From Piscinibacter sp. (GTDB lineage: Bacteria > Pseudomonadota > Gammaproteobacteria > Burkholderiales > Burkholderiaceae_C): DNA of 64,000 bases. The stretch is taken from positions 62,001 through 126,000 of the forward strand of contig JAHBZL010000009.1 of NCBI GenBank assembly GCA_019635485.1, read 5' to 3'. The first letter of the stretch is position 1. Each line of letters starts with the position of its first letter. The notes beneath the pieces are model-generated. The model was not told the origin of the DNA. It was given only the letters and a program-made list of their open reading frames with translations, and did not search any database. Shown here in pieces: positions 25,661 to 37,489 of the stretch. The position numbers and the translations under genes were made by a program.

Positions 25661-26346
25661 ATCAGCATGGTGTTGCGGATCAGGCCGACGGCCAGGCCTT
25701 CGAGTTCGAAGTCGATCTGGCCGTCGCCGCCGTCGGCCGGCACCACGATGGTCTGGAAGTCCGGATTCTCCGGAATGAGTTCGATGCCGGCGCGCGTGCG
25801 ACGGAAGCGCTTGACGGTCACCTCCTCGCCGAGGCGGGCGACGACGATCTGGCCGTTCTTCGCGTCGCGCGCCTTCTGCACCGCGAGCAGGTCGCCGTCG
25901 AGGATGCCGGCGTCGCGCATGCTCATGCCGCGCACCTTCAGCAGGTAGTCGGGCCGGCGCGGGAACATGCTGGCCTCGACGAGGTAGGTCTGGTCGATGT
26001 GCTCCTGCGCGAGGATCGGGCTGCCGGCTGCGACACGGCCGACCAGCGGCAGCGAGAGCTGCGCGAGGCTGGGCAGCGGCAGGCTGAACTGCTTGCCGCG
26101 CGACTCGTTCAGCGCGCGCAATGTGTCAGACTTCAAGCGGATGCCGCGCGACGTGCCGCCCACCAGTTCGATGACGCCCTTGCGGGCCAGAGCCTGCAGG
26201 TGCTCCTCCGCGGCGTTGGCCGAGCGGAAGCCGAGTTCGGCGGCGATCTCGGCGCGCGTCGGCGGGGCGCCGGTGCGCGCGATGGCGCTCTGCACCAGGT
26301 CCAGGATCTGTTGCTGCCGGTCGGTGAGTTTGGGCTTTTCCTGCAC
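25657..26346 (-). CDS. lexA: LexA repressor, SOS response regulator
   Basis: A 229-residue repressor-protease. Residues 1-70 are the winged helix-turn-helix ([42 protein letters not shown]). Self-cleavage on RecA filaments is at Ala107-Gly108 (GRVAAGSP), with catalytic Ser142 (GMSMRDAGI) and Lys179. The GTG at 26346 is chosen because the conserved text begins [14 protein letters not shown]; the frame upstream is not coding-like. Two CTG-N10-CAG boxes 30-65 bases upstream point to self-repression. The next gene overlaps its stop by four bases. Confidence 0.96.
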   Translation of the reverse strand: MQEKPKLTDRQQQILDLVQSAIARTGAPPTRAEIAAELGFRSANAAEEHLQALARKGVIELVGGTSRGIRLKSDTLRALNESRGKQFSLPLPSLAQLSLPLVGRVAAGSPILAQEHIDQTYLVEASMFPRRPDYLLKVRGMSMRDAGILDGDLLAVQKARDAKNGQIVVARLGEEVTVKRFRRTRAGIELIPENPDFQTIVVPADGGDGQIDFELEGLAVGLIRNTMLM

Positions 26347-26375
26347 GGGGCGTCCTCGCAAGCGTCGAACGGGAG

Positions 26376-26391
26376 CTGGATTTCTGTCCAG
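26376..26391. promoter_or_regulatory. LexA box 1 (CTG-N10-CAG)
   Basis: CTGGATTTCTGTCCAG, a perfect CTG-N10-CAG, starts 30 bases upstream of the lexA GTG. It is one of two tandem boxes with centres 19 bases apart, the arrangement seen for strongly autoregulated lexA genes. Confidence 0.85.
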
Positions 26392-26394
26392 TGA

Positions 26395-26410
26395 CTGTAT
26401 TTTCATCCAG
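26395..26410. promoter_or_regulatory. LexA box 2 (CTG-N10-CAG), adjoining the asparaginase start
   Basis: CTGTATTTTCATCCAG is the second perfect CTG-N10-CAG and the more AT-rich one. It ends two bases before the ATG of the divergent asparaginase gene, so LexA bound here would also block transcription or leader formation of that gene. Confidence 0.85.
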
Positions 26411-26412
26411 CC

Positions 26413-27360
26413 ATGAACAAAATGCAAAGCCCGGAGCGGCGGATCGTCGTGCTGGCCACCGGCGGCACCATCGCCGGCACCGCCGCGCGGCCCGGTGACA
26501 ACGTCGGCTACGTCGCCGCCCAGCTGGGTGCGGACGATCTCGTCGCGGCCGTGCCGGGGCTCGCCGGCACCCCGCTCGAGACCGAGCAGGTGGCGCAGGT
26601 CGACAGCAAGGACATGAGCTTCGACATCTGGCGGCGGCTGGCCGAGCGCGCGGCGCATCACCTGGCGCGCGACGAGGTGGCCGGCATCGTCGTCACGCAC
26701 GGCACCGACACGCTGGAGGAGACCGGCTACTTCCTGCAGCGCGTGCTGGCGCCGCGCAAGCCGGTGGTGCTGACGGCGGCGATGCGGCCTGCCACCGCGC
26801 TGCTGCGCGACGGCCCGCAGAACCTGCTCGACGCGGTGGCCGTCGCCCGCGAGCCGCAGGCGCACGGTGTGGTCGTGGTGGTCGCCGGCGTGGTGTGGGA
26901 TGCGCGCGAACTGCGCAAGACACACACCTACCGCCTCGATGCGTTCGGCGCGGGCGATGCCGGCTGGCTGGCGCGGGTCGAGGAAGGGCGCCTGCGGCGG
27001 CAGCGCGACTGGCCGGCCGGCGAGCCGCTCGGGCTCGCCTTCCTGCCGGTGGACCCGGCGGGTTGGCCGGCGGTCGAGATCGTCACCAGCCATGCAGGCG
27101 CGACCGGCCTGCTGGTGCAGGCGGCCCGCGCGGCCGGCGTGCGCGGCCTGGTGGTGGCCGCGACCGGCAACGGCTCGCTGCACACCACGCTGGAGGCGGC
27201 GCTGCGCGAGGCGCAGTCGGCCGGCATCGTGGTCTGGCGCAGCAGCCGCTGCCTCGCCGGCGCGGTACTGCCCAAGCCGGACGACGTCTTCCCGACGGCC
27301 GGCACGCTCACGCCGGCGCAGGCGCGCGTCGAGCTGATGCTGCAGCTGCTGCGCGCCTGA
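26413..27360 (+). CDS. L-asparaginase (type II-like fold, no signal peptide)
   Basis: A 315-residue asparaginase/glutaminase-family enzyme that hydrolyses asparagine to aspartate and ammonia. Active-site motifs are [11 protein letters not shown] (nucleophile Thr19) and [14 protein letters not shown] (Thr98-Asp99). The N-terminus is short and charged with no signal peptide, so it acts in the cytosol. The start at 26413 leaves only two bases to the LexA box, so the transcript must be almost leaderless or the real start is the in-frame ATG at 26422. A weak ribosome site upstream is consistent with low expression. Confidence 0.93.
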   Translation: MNKMQSPERRIVVLATGGTIAGTAARPGDNVGYVAAQLGADDLVAAVPGLAGTPLETEQVAQVDSKDMSFDIWRRLAERAAHHLARDEVAGIVVTHGTDTLEETGYFLQRVLAPRKPVVLTAAMRPATALLRDGPQNLLDAVAVAREPQAHGVVVVVAGVVWDARELRKTHTYRLDAFGAGDAGWLARVEEGRLRRQRDWPAGEPLGLAFLPVDPAGWPAVEIVTSHAGATGLLVQAARAAGVRGLVVAATGNGSLHTTLEAALREAQSAGIVVWRSSRCLAGAVLPKPDDVFPTAGTLTPAQARVELMLQLLRA

Positions 27361-27378
27361 GCGGCGTGCGGCGGCGCG

Positions 27379-27801
27379 TCAGACGACGGTCAGCGTGACG
27401 TCGATGTTGCCGCGCGTGGCGTTCGAGTACGGGCACACCTGGTGCGCCGCGTCGACGAGCGCCTGCGTCTCGGCCTTGTCCCAGCCCGGGACGCTGATGC
27501 GCATCGCGACCTGGATGCCGAAGCCCTGCGGGATCGGGCCGATGCCCACGTCCGCCTCGATCGAGGCCGCGGCCGGCACGACCTTCTTCTGCGTGCCGGC
27601 GACGAACTTCATCGCGCCCATGAAGCAGGCCGAGTAGCCGGCGGCGAACAGCTGTTCGGGGTTGGTGCCGTTGCCGTTGCCGCCCATTTCCTTCGGCGGC
27701 GCCAGCGTGACGGCGAGCTTGCCGTCGTCGGTCTTGGAGCTGCCTTCGCGGCCGCCGGTGGTGGTGGCGTGCGCGGTGTAGAGGACCTTTTCGAGAGCCA
27801 T
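27379..27801 (-). CDS. ohr: Organic hydroperoxide resistance protein (Ohr/OsmC family)
   Basis: A 140-residue peroxidase that reduces organic and fatty-acid hydroperoxides with lipoyl thiols. The two redox cysteines are Cys59 ([10 protein letters not shown]) and Cys123 ([13 protein letters not shown]), and the N-terminal [15 protein letters not shown] is typical of Ohr rather than OsmC. It follows ohrR by 43 bases on the same strand with AAAGGAAC upstream of the start, so the pair forms an operon and should be induced by organic peroxides. Confidence 0.96.
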   Translation of the reverse strand: MALEKVLYTAHATTTGGREGSSKTDDGKLAVTLAPPKEMGGNGNGTNPEQLFAAGYSACFMGAMKFVAGTQKKVVPAAASIEADVGIGPIPQGFGIQVAMRISVPGWDKAETQALVDAAHQVCPYSNATRGNIDVTLTVV

Positions 27802-27844
27802 GGTTGTTCCTTTCGGGTTCAGGGTGGCAGGGGAAGGGGCGTGT

Positions 27845-28315
27845 TCAGTGCACGTCCCGGACGGAAGCGAGGATCTGGTCGCGCAGCTGCTGCAGCTGCG
27901 CCGTCAGGGCGGCGAGCTCATCGCGGCTGCAGTCCATCGCGGCGGCGAGGTGCTTCGGGAACTCCAGTGCGCGGCGGCGCAGCGCCCGGCCTTCCGGCGT
28001 CAGCGACACGACGACGCGGCGCTCGTCGTCGGCCGAGCGCGCGCGGCGCAGCCAGCCGGAAGCCTCCATGCGCTTGAGCAGCGGTGTGAGCGTGCCGGAG
28101 TCGAGGAACAGCCGTTCGCCGAGTTCGCCGACGCCCTGGCCGTCGCGCTGCCACAGCACCATCAGCACCAGGTATTGCGGGTAGGTCAGGCCGAGCGGCT
28201 CGAGCAGCGGCTTGTACAGCCGCGTGGTCGCGAGTGACGCCGAATACAGCGCGAAGCACAGCTGTCGGTCCAGCAGCGGGCCGGCGTCGGCGGCGGGGAG
28301 GTCGGTGCGAGGCAT
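27845..28315 (-). CDS. ohrR: Organic-peroxide-sensing MarR-family repressor
   Basis: A 156-residue MarR-type repressor. The sensing Cys20 sits in [12 protein letters not shown], the classic OhrR motif; the winged helix-turn-helix spans about residues 50-105 ([46 protein letters not shown]). Oxidation of this Cys releases DNA in studied members. It is transcribed just before ohr, and a matching dyad lies upstream of its start. Confidence 0.94.
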   Translation of the reverse strand: MPRTDLPAADAGPLLDRQLCFALYSASLATTRLYKPLLEPLGLTYPQYLVLMVLWQRDGQGVGELGERLFLDSGTLTPLLKRMEASGWLRRARSADDERRVVVSLTPEGRALRRRALEFPKHLAAAMDCSRDELAALTAQLQQLRDQILASVRDVH

Positions 28316-28346
28316 GGGCGTGACTGTAGTCGAAAGCTCGCAATTA

Positions 28347-28360
28347 GATTGTGTGCAATT
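28347..28360. promoter_or_regulatory. Probable OhrR operator
   Basis: An AT-rich island in a very GC-rich region contains ATTG-TGTG-CAAT (28348-28359), a perfect dyad, with flanking AATT at 28343 and 28357. This resembles the AATTG-N4-CAATT boxes bound by OhrR. It lies 33 bases upstream of the ohrR start and could overlap its promoter. Confidence 0.6.
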
Positions 28361-28401
28361 AAAAGACTGCGCCGCCGGCAGGGACTTGGCGGGGCAGGGT
28401 G

Positions 28402-30342
28402 TCAGGAGGCCGCCTCGAGGGCGTCGATCTGCGTGCTCAGCTCGAGCCAGCGACTCTCCAGCCGGTCGATCTCGTCGCCGACGGCCTTCAGCCGCCGCCC
28501 GGCATCGGCGAGCTGCTCGGGGGTGAGTGCCGTCCCGGCAAAGCCGGCCTCCAGCGCCTCGCGTTCGGCAAACAGCACACCGAGCCGGTGGTCGATGCGG
28601 TTGACTTCCTTGCGCAGCGGCTTGATCTCGTCGGCGCGGGCCTGGCGCGCGGCCGCGGCGGCACGCCGGTCGTCGCGGCGGCTGGCGCCGGCCTCGTCGC
28701 GGGCCGGCCTGGACTGGGCCCGGGCGGCCTCGCGCGACTGCTCGAGCAGCCAGCGCTGGTAGTCGTCGATGTCGCCGTCGAAGGGCGAGACGGCCCCGCC
28801 GGTGACCAGCCAGAACTCGTCGCACACCTCGCGCAGCAGCGCGCGGTCGTGGCTGACCAGCATCACCGTGCCCTCGAACTCGTTCAGCGCCATCGAGAGC
28901 GCCTCGCGGGTCGTCAGGTCGAGGTGGTTGGTCGGCTCGTCCAGCAGCAGCAGGTTGGGGCGCTGCCAGACCAGCATCGCGAGCACCAGGCGCGCCTTCT
29001 CGCCGCCGGACAGCGTGCCGACCGGCTGCGCCACCATCTCGCCGGTGAAGCGGAACTGGCCGAGGAAGTCGCGCAGCTCCTGCTCGCGGGCGGGCGGGCC
29101 CAGGTCACGCGCGACCCGCACCATGTGCATCAGCGGGCCGTCGCCGGAGGACAGCAGGTCCAGCTCCTGCTGCGCGAAGTAGCCGATCGACAGGCCCTTG
29201 CCCTCGGTCATCGTGCCGGCCAGCGGCACCAGCTCGTGCGCGACGGTCTTGACCAGCGTCGACTTGCCCTGGCCGTTCGCGCCCAGGATGCCGATGCGCT
29301 GGCCCGCCAGCACCGAGCGTTGCACGCCACGCACGATGACGGTCTCGGCGCCGTCGGCGGCCCGGTAGCCGCAGGCCAGGCCGTCGATCGCCAGCATCGG
29401 GTTGGGCAGCGAGAGCGGCTCCCGGAACTCGAACTGGAAGTCGCTCGCCGTCAGCACCGGGGCGAGTTTCTCCATGCGTGCCAGCGCCTTGACGCGGCTC
29501 TGCGCCTGGCGCGCCTTGGTGGCCTTGGCCTTGAAGCGGTCGATGAAGCGCTGCAGGTGCGCGATGCGCTCCTGCTGCTTCTCGTAGTTCGCCTGCTGCT
29601 GGGAAAGCCGCTCGGCGCGCATCTCCTCGAAGGCGGTGTAGTTGCCGCCGTAGCGCGCCAGCCGGCCGTCGTCGAGGTGCAGCGTGACCCGGGTGATCGC
29701 GTCGAGGAACTCGCGGTCGTGGCTGATCACGATCAGCAGCCCGGGGTAGCGCTGCAGCCAGGCTTCGAGCCAGACCAGCGCGTCCAGGTCGAGGTGGTTG
29801 GTCGGCTCGTCCAGCAGCATCAGGTCGGCCGGACACATCAGTGCGCGCGCCAGCTGCAGCCGCATGCGCCAGCCGCCGGAGAAGCTGTTCACTGGCGCGT
29901 CGAGCTGTTCGACCCGGAAGCCCAGGCCCAGCAGCATCGCCTGGGCGCGGGCCCGGGCGTCGAAGCCGCCGGCGTCCTGGATCGCGTGGTGGGCCTCGGC
30001 GATCGCATGGCCGTCGTCCGCGGCCTCGGCCTGCGCGAGGCGGCGCTGCGCGAGCGTGAGCGGCACGTCGCCCTCGAGCACGAAGTCGGTGGCGCCCTGA
30101 TCGGTCTCCGGCATCTCCTGCGCGACTTCCGCGGTCCCGCCCGGCTGCTGCCAGCGCGGCGGCATCTGCAGGTCGCCGGCGTCCGCCTGCAGCCGGCCGG
30201 TCAGCAGCGAGAACAGCGAGGACTTGCCGGCGCCATTGCGGCCTACCAGGCCGACCTTCTCGCCCGGCTGCAGCGTGACGCTGGCGCGCTCGAGCACGAG
30301 ACGGGTGCCGCGCCGCAGCGAGAGCTCGTTCAGGACCAGCAT
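28402..30342 (-). CDS. ABC-F family ATPase (YheS-like)
   Basis: A 646-residue soluble protein with two ABC ATPase domains and no membrane segment. Walker A motifs are GRNGAGKSS and GANGQGKST, signature motifs NSFSGGWRMR and GTLSGGEKAR, Walker B segments LLLDEPTNHLD twice. The linker between the domains (YEKQQERIAHLQRFIDRF, KATKARQAQSRVKAL) is the P-site-tRNA interaction motif region of ABC-F proteins, and the C-terminal 100 residues are a charged coiled coil. It would act on the ribosome. The arrangement of the linker and C-terminus fits the YheS group more than EttA or Uup. It lies 4 bases downstream of prmB and is likely in one operon with it. Confidence 0.93.
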   Translation of the reverse strand: MLVLNELSLRRGTRLVLERASVTLQPGEKVGLVGRNGAGKSSLFSLLTGRLQADAGDLQMPPRWQQPGGTAEVAQEMPETDQGATDFVLEGDVPLTLAQRRLAQAEAADDGHAIAEAHHAIQDAGGFDARARAQAMLLGLGFRVEQLDAPVNSFSGGWRMRLQLARALMCPADLMLLDEPTNHLDLDALVWLEAWLQRYPGLLIVISHDREFLDAITRVTLHLDDGRLARYGGNYTAFEEMRAERLSQQQANYEKQQERIAHLQRFIDRFKAKATKARQAQSRVKALARMEKLAPVLTASDFQFEFREPLSLPNPMLAIDGLACGYRAADGAETVIVRGVQRSVLAGQRIGILGANGQGKSTLVKTVAHELVPLAGTMTEGKGLSIGYFAQQELDLLSSGDGPLMHMVRVARDLGPPAREQELRDFLGQFRFTGEMVAQPVGTLSGGEKARLVLAMLVWQRPNLLLLDEPTNHLDLTTREALSMALNEFEGTVMLVSHDRALLREVCDEFWLVTGGAVSPFDGDIDDYQRWLLEQSREAARAQSRPARDEAGASRRDDRRAAAAARQARADEIKPLRKEVNRIDHRLGVLFAEREALEAGFAGTALTPEQLADAGRRLKAVGDEIDRLESRWLELSTQIDALEAAS

Positions 30343-30346
30343 CGGC

Positions 30347-33658
<3,312 letters not shown>

Positions 33659-33683
33659 GCCGGATGCTCCCTCGGTGTGCGCG

Positions 33684-34505
<822 letters not shown>

Positions 34506-34511
34506 GGGGCT

Positions 34512-35702
34512 TCAGCGGGGTGAGAGGAAGGAAACGATGCGCCGCGCCGCCTCGAGGCATTCGTCGGCGCCGGCGACCAGTGCCATGCGCACCCGCCCCG
34601 CGCCGGGATTGATGCCGCCGGATTCGCGCGCCAGCAGGCTGCCGGGCAGCACCGCCACATTGTATTGAGCCAGCAGGCGCAGGGCGAAGGCTACGTCGTC
34701 GCCGTCCGGAACGCGCGCCCAGAGGTAGAAGCCGGCGTCCGGCAGCGCGACATCCATCACGCGCGCCAGCAGCGGCGTCACCTCGGCGAACTTGCGCCGG
34801 TACAGCTCCCGGTTCGCCACCACGTGCGCCTCGTCGCCCCAGGCGGCGATGCTGGCCGCCTGCACCACCGGGCTCATCGCGCTGCCGTGGTAGGTGCGGT
34901 AGAGCAGGAAGGACTTCAGGATCGCGGCGTCGCCGGCGACGAAGCCGGAGCGCATGCCCGGCACGTTGGAACGCTTGGACAGGCTGGTCAGCGCGACCAG
35001 GCGCGGGAAGGCGTCGCGGCCGAGCGCCCGGGCGGCCTGCAGCGAGCCCAGCGGCGGCTCGTCGCGGAAGTAGATCTCCGAGTAGCACTCGTCCGAGGCG
35101 ATCACGAAGCCGTGGCGGTCGGACAGCGCGAACAGGCGCTCCCACTCGGCCAGCGGCATCACCGCGCCGGTCGGGTTGCCGGGCGAGCAGACGTACAGCA
35201 GCTGCGTGCGGGCCCAGACGGCCTCCGGCACGCTGTCCCAGTCGGCCGCGAAGTTGCGGGCCGGGTCGCTGTTGACGAAGGCGGTCTGCGCCCCGGCGAG
35301 CAGGGCCGCGCCTTCGTAGATCTGATAGAACGGATTCGGGCACAGCACCGTCGTGCCGGGCCGGGTCGGGTCGATCACGGTCTGCGCCAGCGCGAACAGC
35401 GCCTCGCGCGAGCCGTTGACCGGCAGCACCTGCGTGGCGGGGTCGACGGCGACACCGTAGCGCCGCCGCAGCCAGGCGGCGCAGGCCTCGCGCAGGGCCG
35501 GCTCGCCGGCGGTGGCAGGGTAGCGCGCGAGCCCGTCCAGGTGCTCGCGGATCGCCGCCTCGATCAGCGCCGGTGTCGCGTGCCGCGGTTCGCCGATGCC
35601 CAGGCCGATCGGCGCGAACGCCGGGTCCGGCACGATGCCCCGGGTCAGCTCGCGCAGGCGTTCGAAAGGATAGGGGTGCAGCCGGCCGAGCAACGGGTTC
35701 AT
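34512..35702 (-). CDS. dapC: Succinyldiaminopimelate transaminase
   Basis: A 396-residue PLP-dependent aminotransferase, the step between DapD and DapE. The PLP lysine is in LTSLSKRSNVPGMRSGF, with other class I motifs NGSREALFALAQ, CSPGNPTGAVMP and ASDECYSEIYF. The start MNPLLGRLHPYPFERL at 35702 is typical of this family. Stop and dapD start are six bases apart. Context (dapC-dapD-dapE) supports the assignment over other class I/II aminotransferases. Confidence 0.95.
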   Translation of the reverse strand: MNPLLGRLHPYPFERLRELTRGIVPDPAFAPIGLGIGEPRHATPALIEAAIREHLDGLARYPATAGEPALREACAAWLRRRYGVAVDPATQVLPVNGSREALFALAQTVIDPTRPGTTVLCPNPFYQIYEGAALLAGAQTAFVNSDPARNFAADWDSVPEAVWARTQLLYVCSPGNPTGAVMPLAEWERLFALSDRHGFVIASDECYSEIYFRDEPPLGSLQAARALGRDAFPRLVALTSLSKRSNVPGMRSGFVAGDAAILKSFLLYRTYHGSAMSPVVQAASIAAWGDEAHVVANRELYRRKFAEVTPLLARVMDVALPDAGFYLWARVPDGDDVAFALRLLAQYNVAVLPGSLLARESGGINPGAGRVRMALVAGADECLEAARRIVSFLSPR

Positions 35703-35847
35703 CCCGGGGATTATCGGCGAGGGTCGCGGGTGCACCTGTGCGCGGGGGTGTCGCGCCGGTCGCCGCTGTGCTAGCTTTCGGCCCCGCAACCGTGGACCGT
35801 TCCGGTCCGTAACTCTGGTTTGGTCTTGTGCTCAGGAGCCGAACATC

Positions 35848-37467
35848 ATGTCCCTCGCGAAATTCCCAGCCGCCCTCAACCATTCCGACTGGACCAAGAA
35901 GGTCGGTCCGTTGGACAAGGGCGGAGCGGTCGCCGGCCAGCTGAAGAAGCTGGCGGGGCTGTTCGACGACCTGCCGGTCAAGCTGCTCGACGCCGGCGGG
36001 CTCGACAGCACGGACGCGGCCAAGGAGCGGGCGGCGCAGCTCGACGCGCAGTTCGGCAAGGCCGCCAAGGCCGCCAGCGACCTGGCCAAGACGGTCGCCA
36101 CACAGGCCAAGAAGTGCGCCGACGAGATCAAGAAGGATCCGAAGGCCAAGGCCGCGGCGACCTTTGCGGCGGACGCCGCGGACGCCGCCAACGCGCTGAT
36201 CAAGCAGATCGCGGACGCCCAGAACGCCGCCCAGGCCGAGCTGAAGGCGCTGGCGAGCAAGCTCGAGGCCAAGGACAAGAAGCCGGCGGTGAAGAAGCCG
36301 GACAGCAAGCTGATCGCGCGCAAGTCCTGGGTCAAGCGCATGGTCGCGCAGATGAAGTCCGGCAAGGTCGCCGAGACGATGTTCACGTTCGCGCAGAACA
36401 AGGTGAAGAAGCCGGCCTTCGCGAAGGGCAAGCCCTGGGAGCACCCCAGCCTGCTGAACGTCGGGCCGCGGGCGACGAAGAGCTCGCGCACGGACGCCAC
36501 CAAGCTGATGCCGCCGGCGGACAAGTTCGACTTCTTCTTCGGCAAGGTCGGCTTCGCCACCGACGGCAAGCTCAAGGGCGTGCTGGTGTTCAAGTTCGAG
36601 TCGCCGCTCGGCGCGAAGGCGCAGATCAAGGATGCGCTGATGTTCATGTGCGGCTACGTGCCGCGTTTCGCGCTCGCCAAGGCCACCGGCGAGGTGCTGG
36701 AGGCCGACGACGGCGAGGGCCAGGATCCGGGCATGACCGACGAGGAACTGCTCGAGGCGGAAGGCGGCGACGAGGTCGAGGTCGATGAGGGCGAGACCGA
36801 GGAGACCGAAGCGGTCGAGGCCGGCGGCGCCACGCTGCAGGACTTCACCAAGCGCCTCGGCGAACTCAAGCCCACGTTCCAGGCGGGGCTGGCGGGGCCG
36901 AACGCGGACAAGATCAAGCAGGGCGTCGCCAAGGCCGGCGAGATGGCCAACAAGGGCCAGGTCACCGAGGCCCTGGCGATGCTCAAGCAGCTCGTCGCGC
37001 TGGCCGGTGGCGGCGCGGCGAAGGCGTCGCCGCAGGCCGGCAAGGCGCCCGAGGGTGCCGGTGGCGTGTCGATCACGAAGCTGAGCAAGGCGCGCCTGGA
37101 CTGGGCCACCGTGCGCGGCGACGCGTTGCGCGGCATCGAGCAGCTGTCGCGCCGGATCGAGGACGAGTTCCGCAACGAGGCCGACCAGCGTGCCCAGGTG
37201 GCGGAAGCGACGAAGAAGCTGCGCGGCCTGGCCACCCAGCTGAAGGACGACCTGGAGACGCAGCTCGACCTGGTGCTGAACGCCGCGGACGCCGCGGCGC
37301 GCACGGCGCAGGCGCGCGCGGCCAAGGCCAGCCTGACCGAGGTGCTGCGCATGGTCGTCACGGACCCGCTGATGAAGGAGCTGGACGGCAACGAGCTGAT
37401 GCCGGATCTGCAGATCGTCAAGCCGATGCAGGAGAAGCTGCGCGAGATCGCCGCGGCACTGGGCTGA
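35848..37467 (+). CDS. Uncharacterised helical protein, 539 residues (first gene of an unrecognised cassette)
   Basis: I do not recognise a family. Residues 1-150 are Ala/Lys/Asp-rich helices; 150-215 are basic (KSWVKRMVAQMKSG); 225-275 look like a small beta domain (KFDFFFGKVGFATDGKLKGVLVF, in text of mixed strands); 285-328 are an acidic linker of Glu, Asp and Gly; 330-385 hold one copy of a helical module also seen repeatedly in the next protein (FTKRLGELKPTFQAG, VTEALAMLKQLVAL); 410-539 are long charged helices. There is no signal peptide. CAGGAG nine bases before the ATG at 35848 is a good ribosome site. The next gene starts 22 bases after the stop, so the two should be co-transcribed. 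Confidence 0.85.
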   Translation: MSLAKFPAALNHSDWTKKVGPLDKGGAVAGQLKKLAGLFDDLPVKLLDAGGLDSTDAAKERAAQLDAQFGKAAKAASDLAKTVATQAKKCADEIKKDPKAKAAATFAADAADAANALIKQIADAQNAAQAELKALASKLEAKDKKPAVKKPDSKLIARKSWVKRMVAQMKSGKVAETMFTFAQNKVKKPAFAKGKPWEHPSLLNVGPRATKSSRTDATKLMPPADKFDFFFGKVGFATDGKLKGVLVFKFESPLGAKAQIKDALMFMCGYVPRFALAKATGEVLEADDGEGQDPGMTDEELLEAEGGDEVEVDEGETEETEAVEAGGATLQDFTKRLGELKPTFQAGLAGPNADKIKQGVAKAGEMANKGQVTEALAMLKQLVALAGGGAAKASPQAGKAPEGAGGVSITKLSKARLDWATVRGDALRGIEQLSRRIEDEFRNEADQRAQVAEATKKLRGLATQLKDDLETQLDLVLNAADAAARTAQARAAKASLTEVLRMVVTDPLMKELDGNELMPDLQIVKPMQEKLREIAAALG

Positions 37468-37489
37468 GCCGCGGCCGGACCGGGAGACC

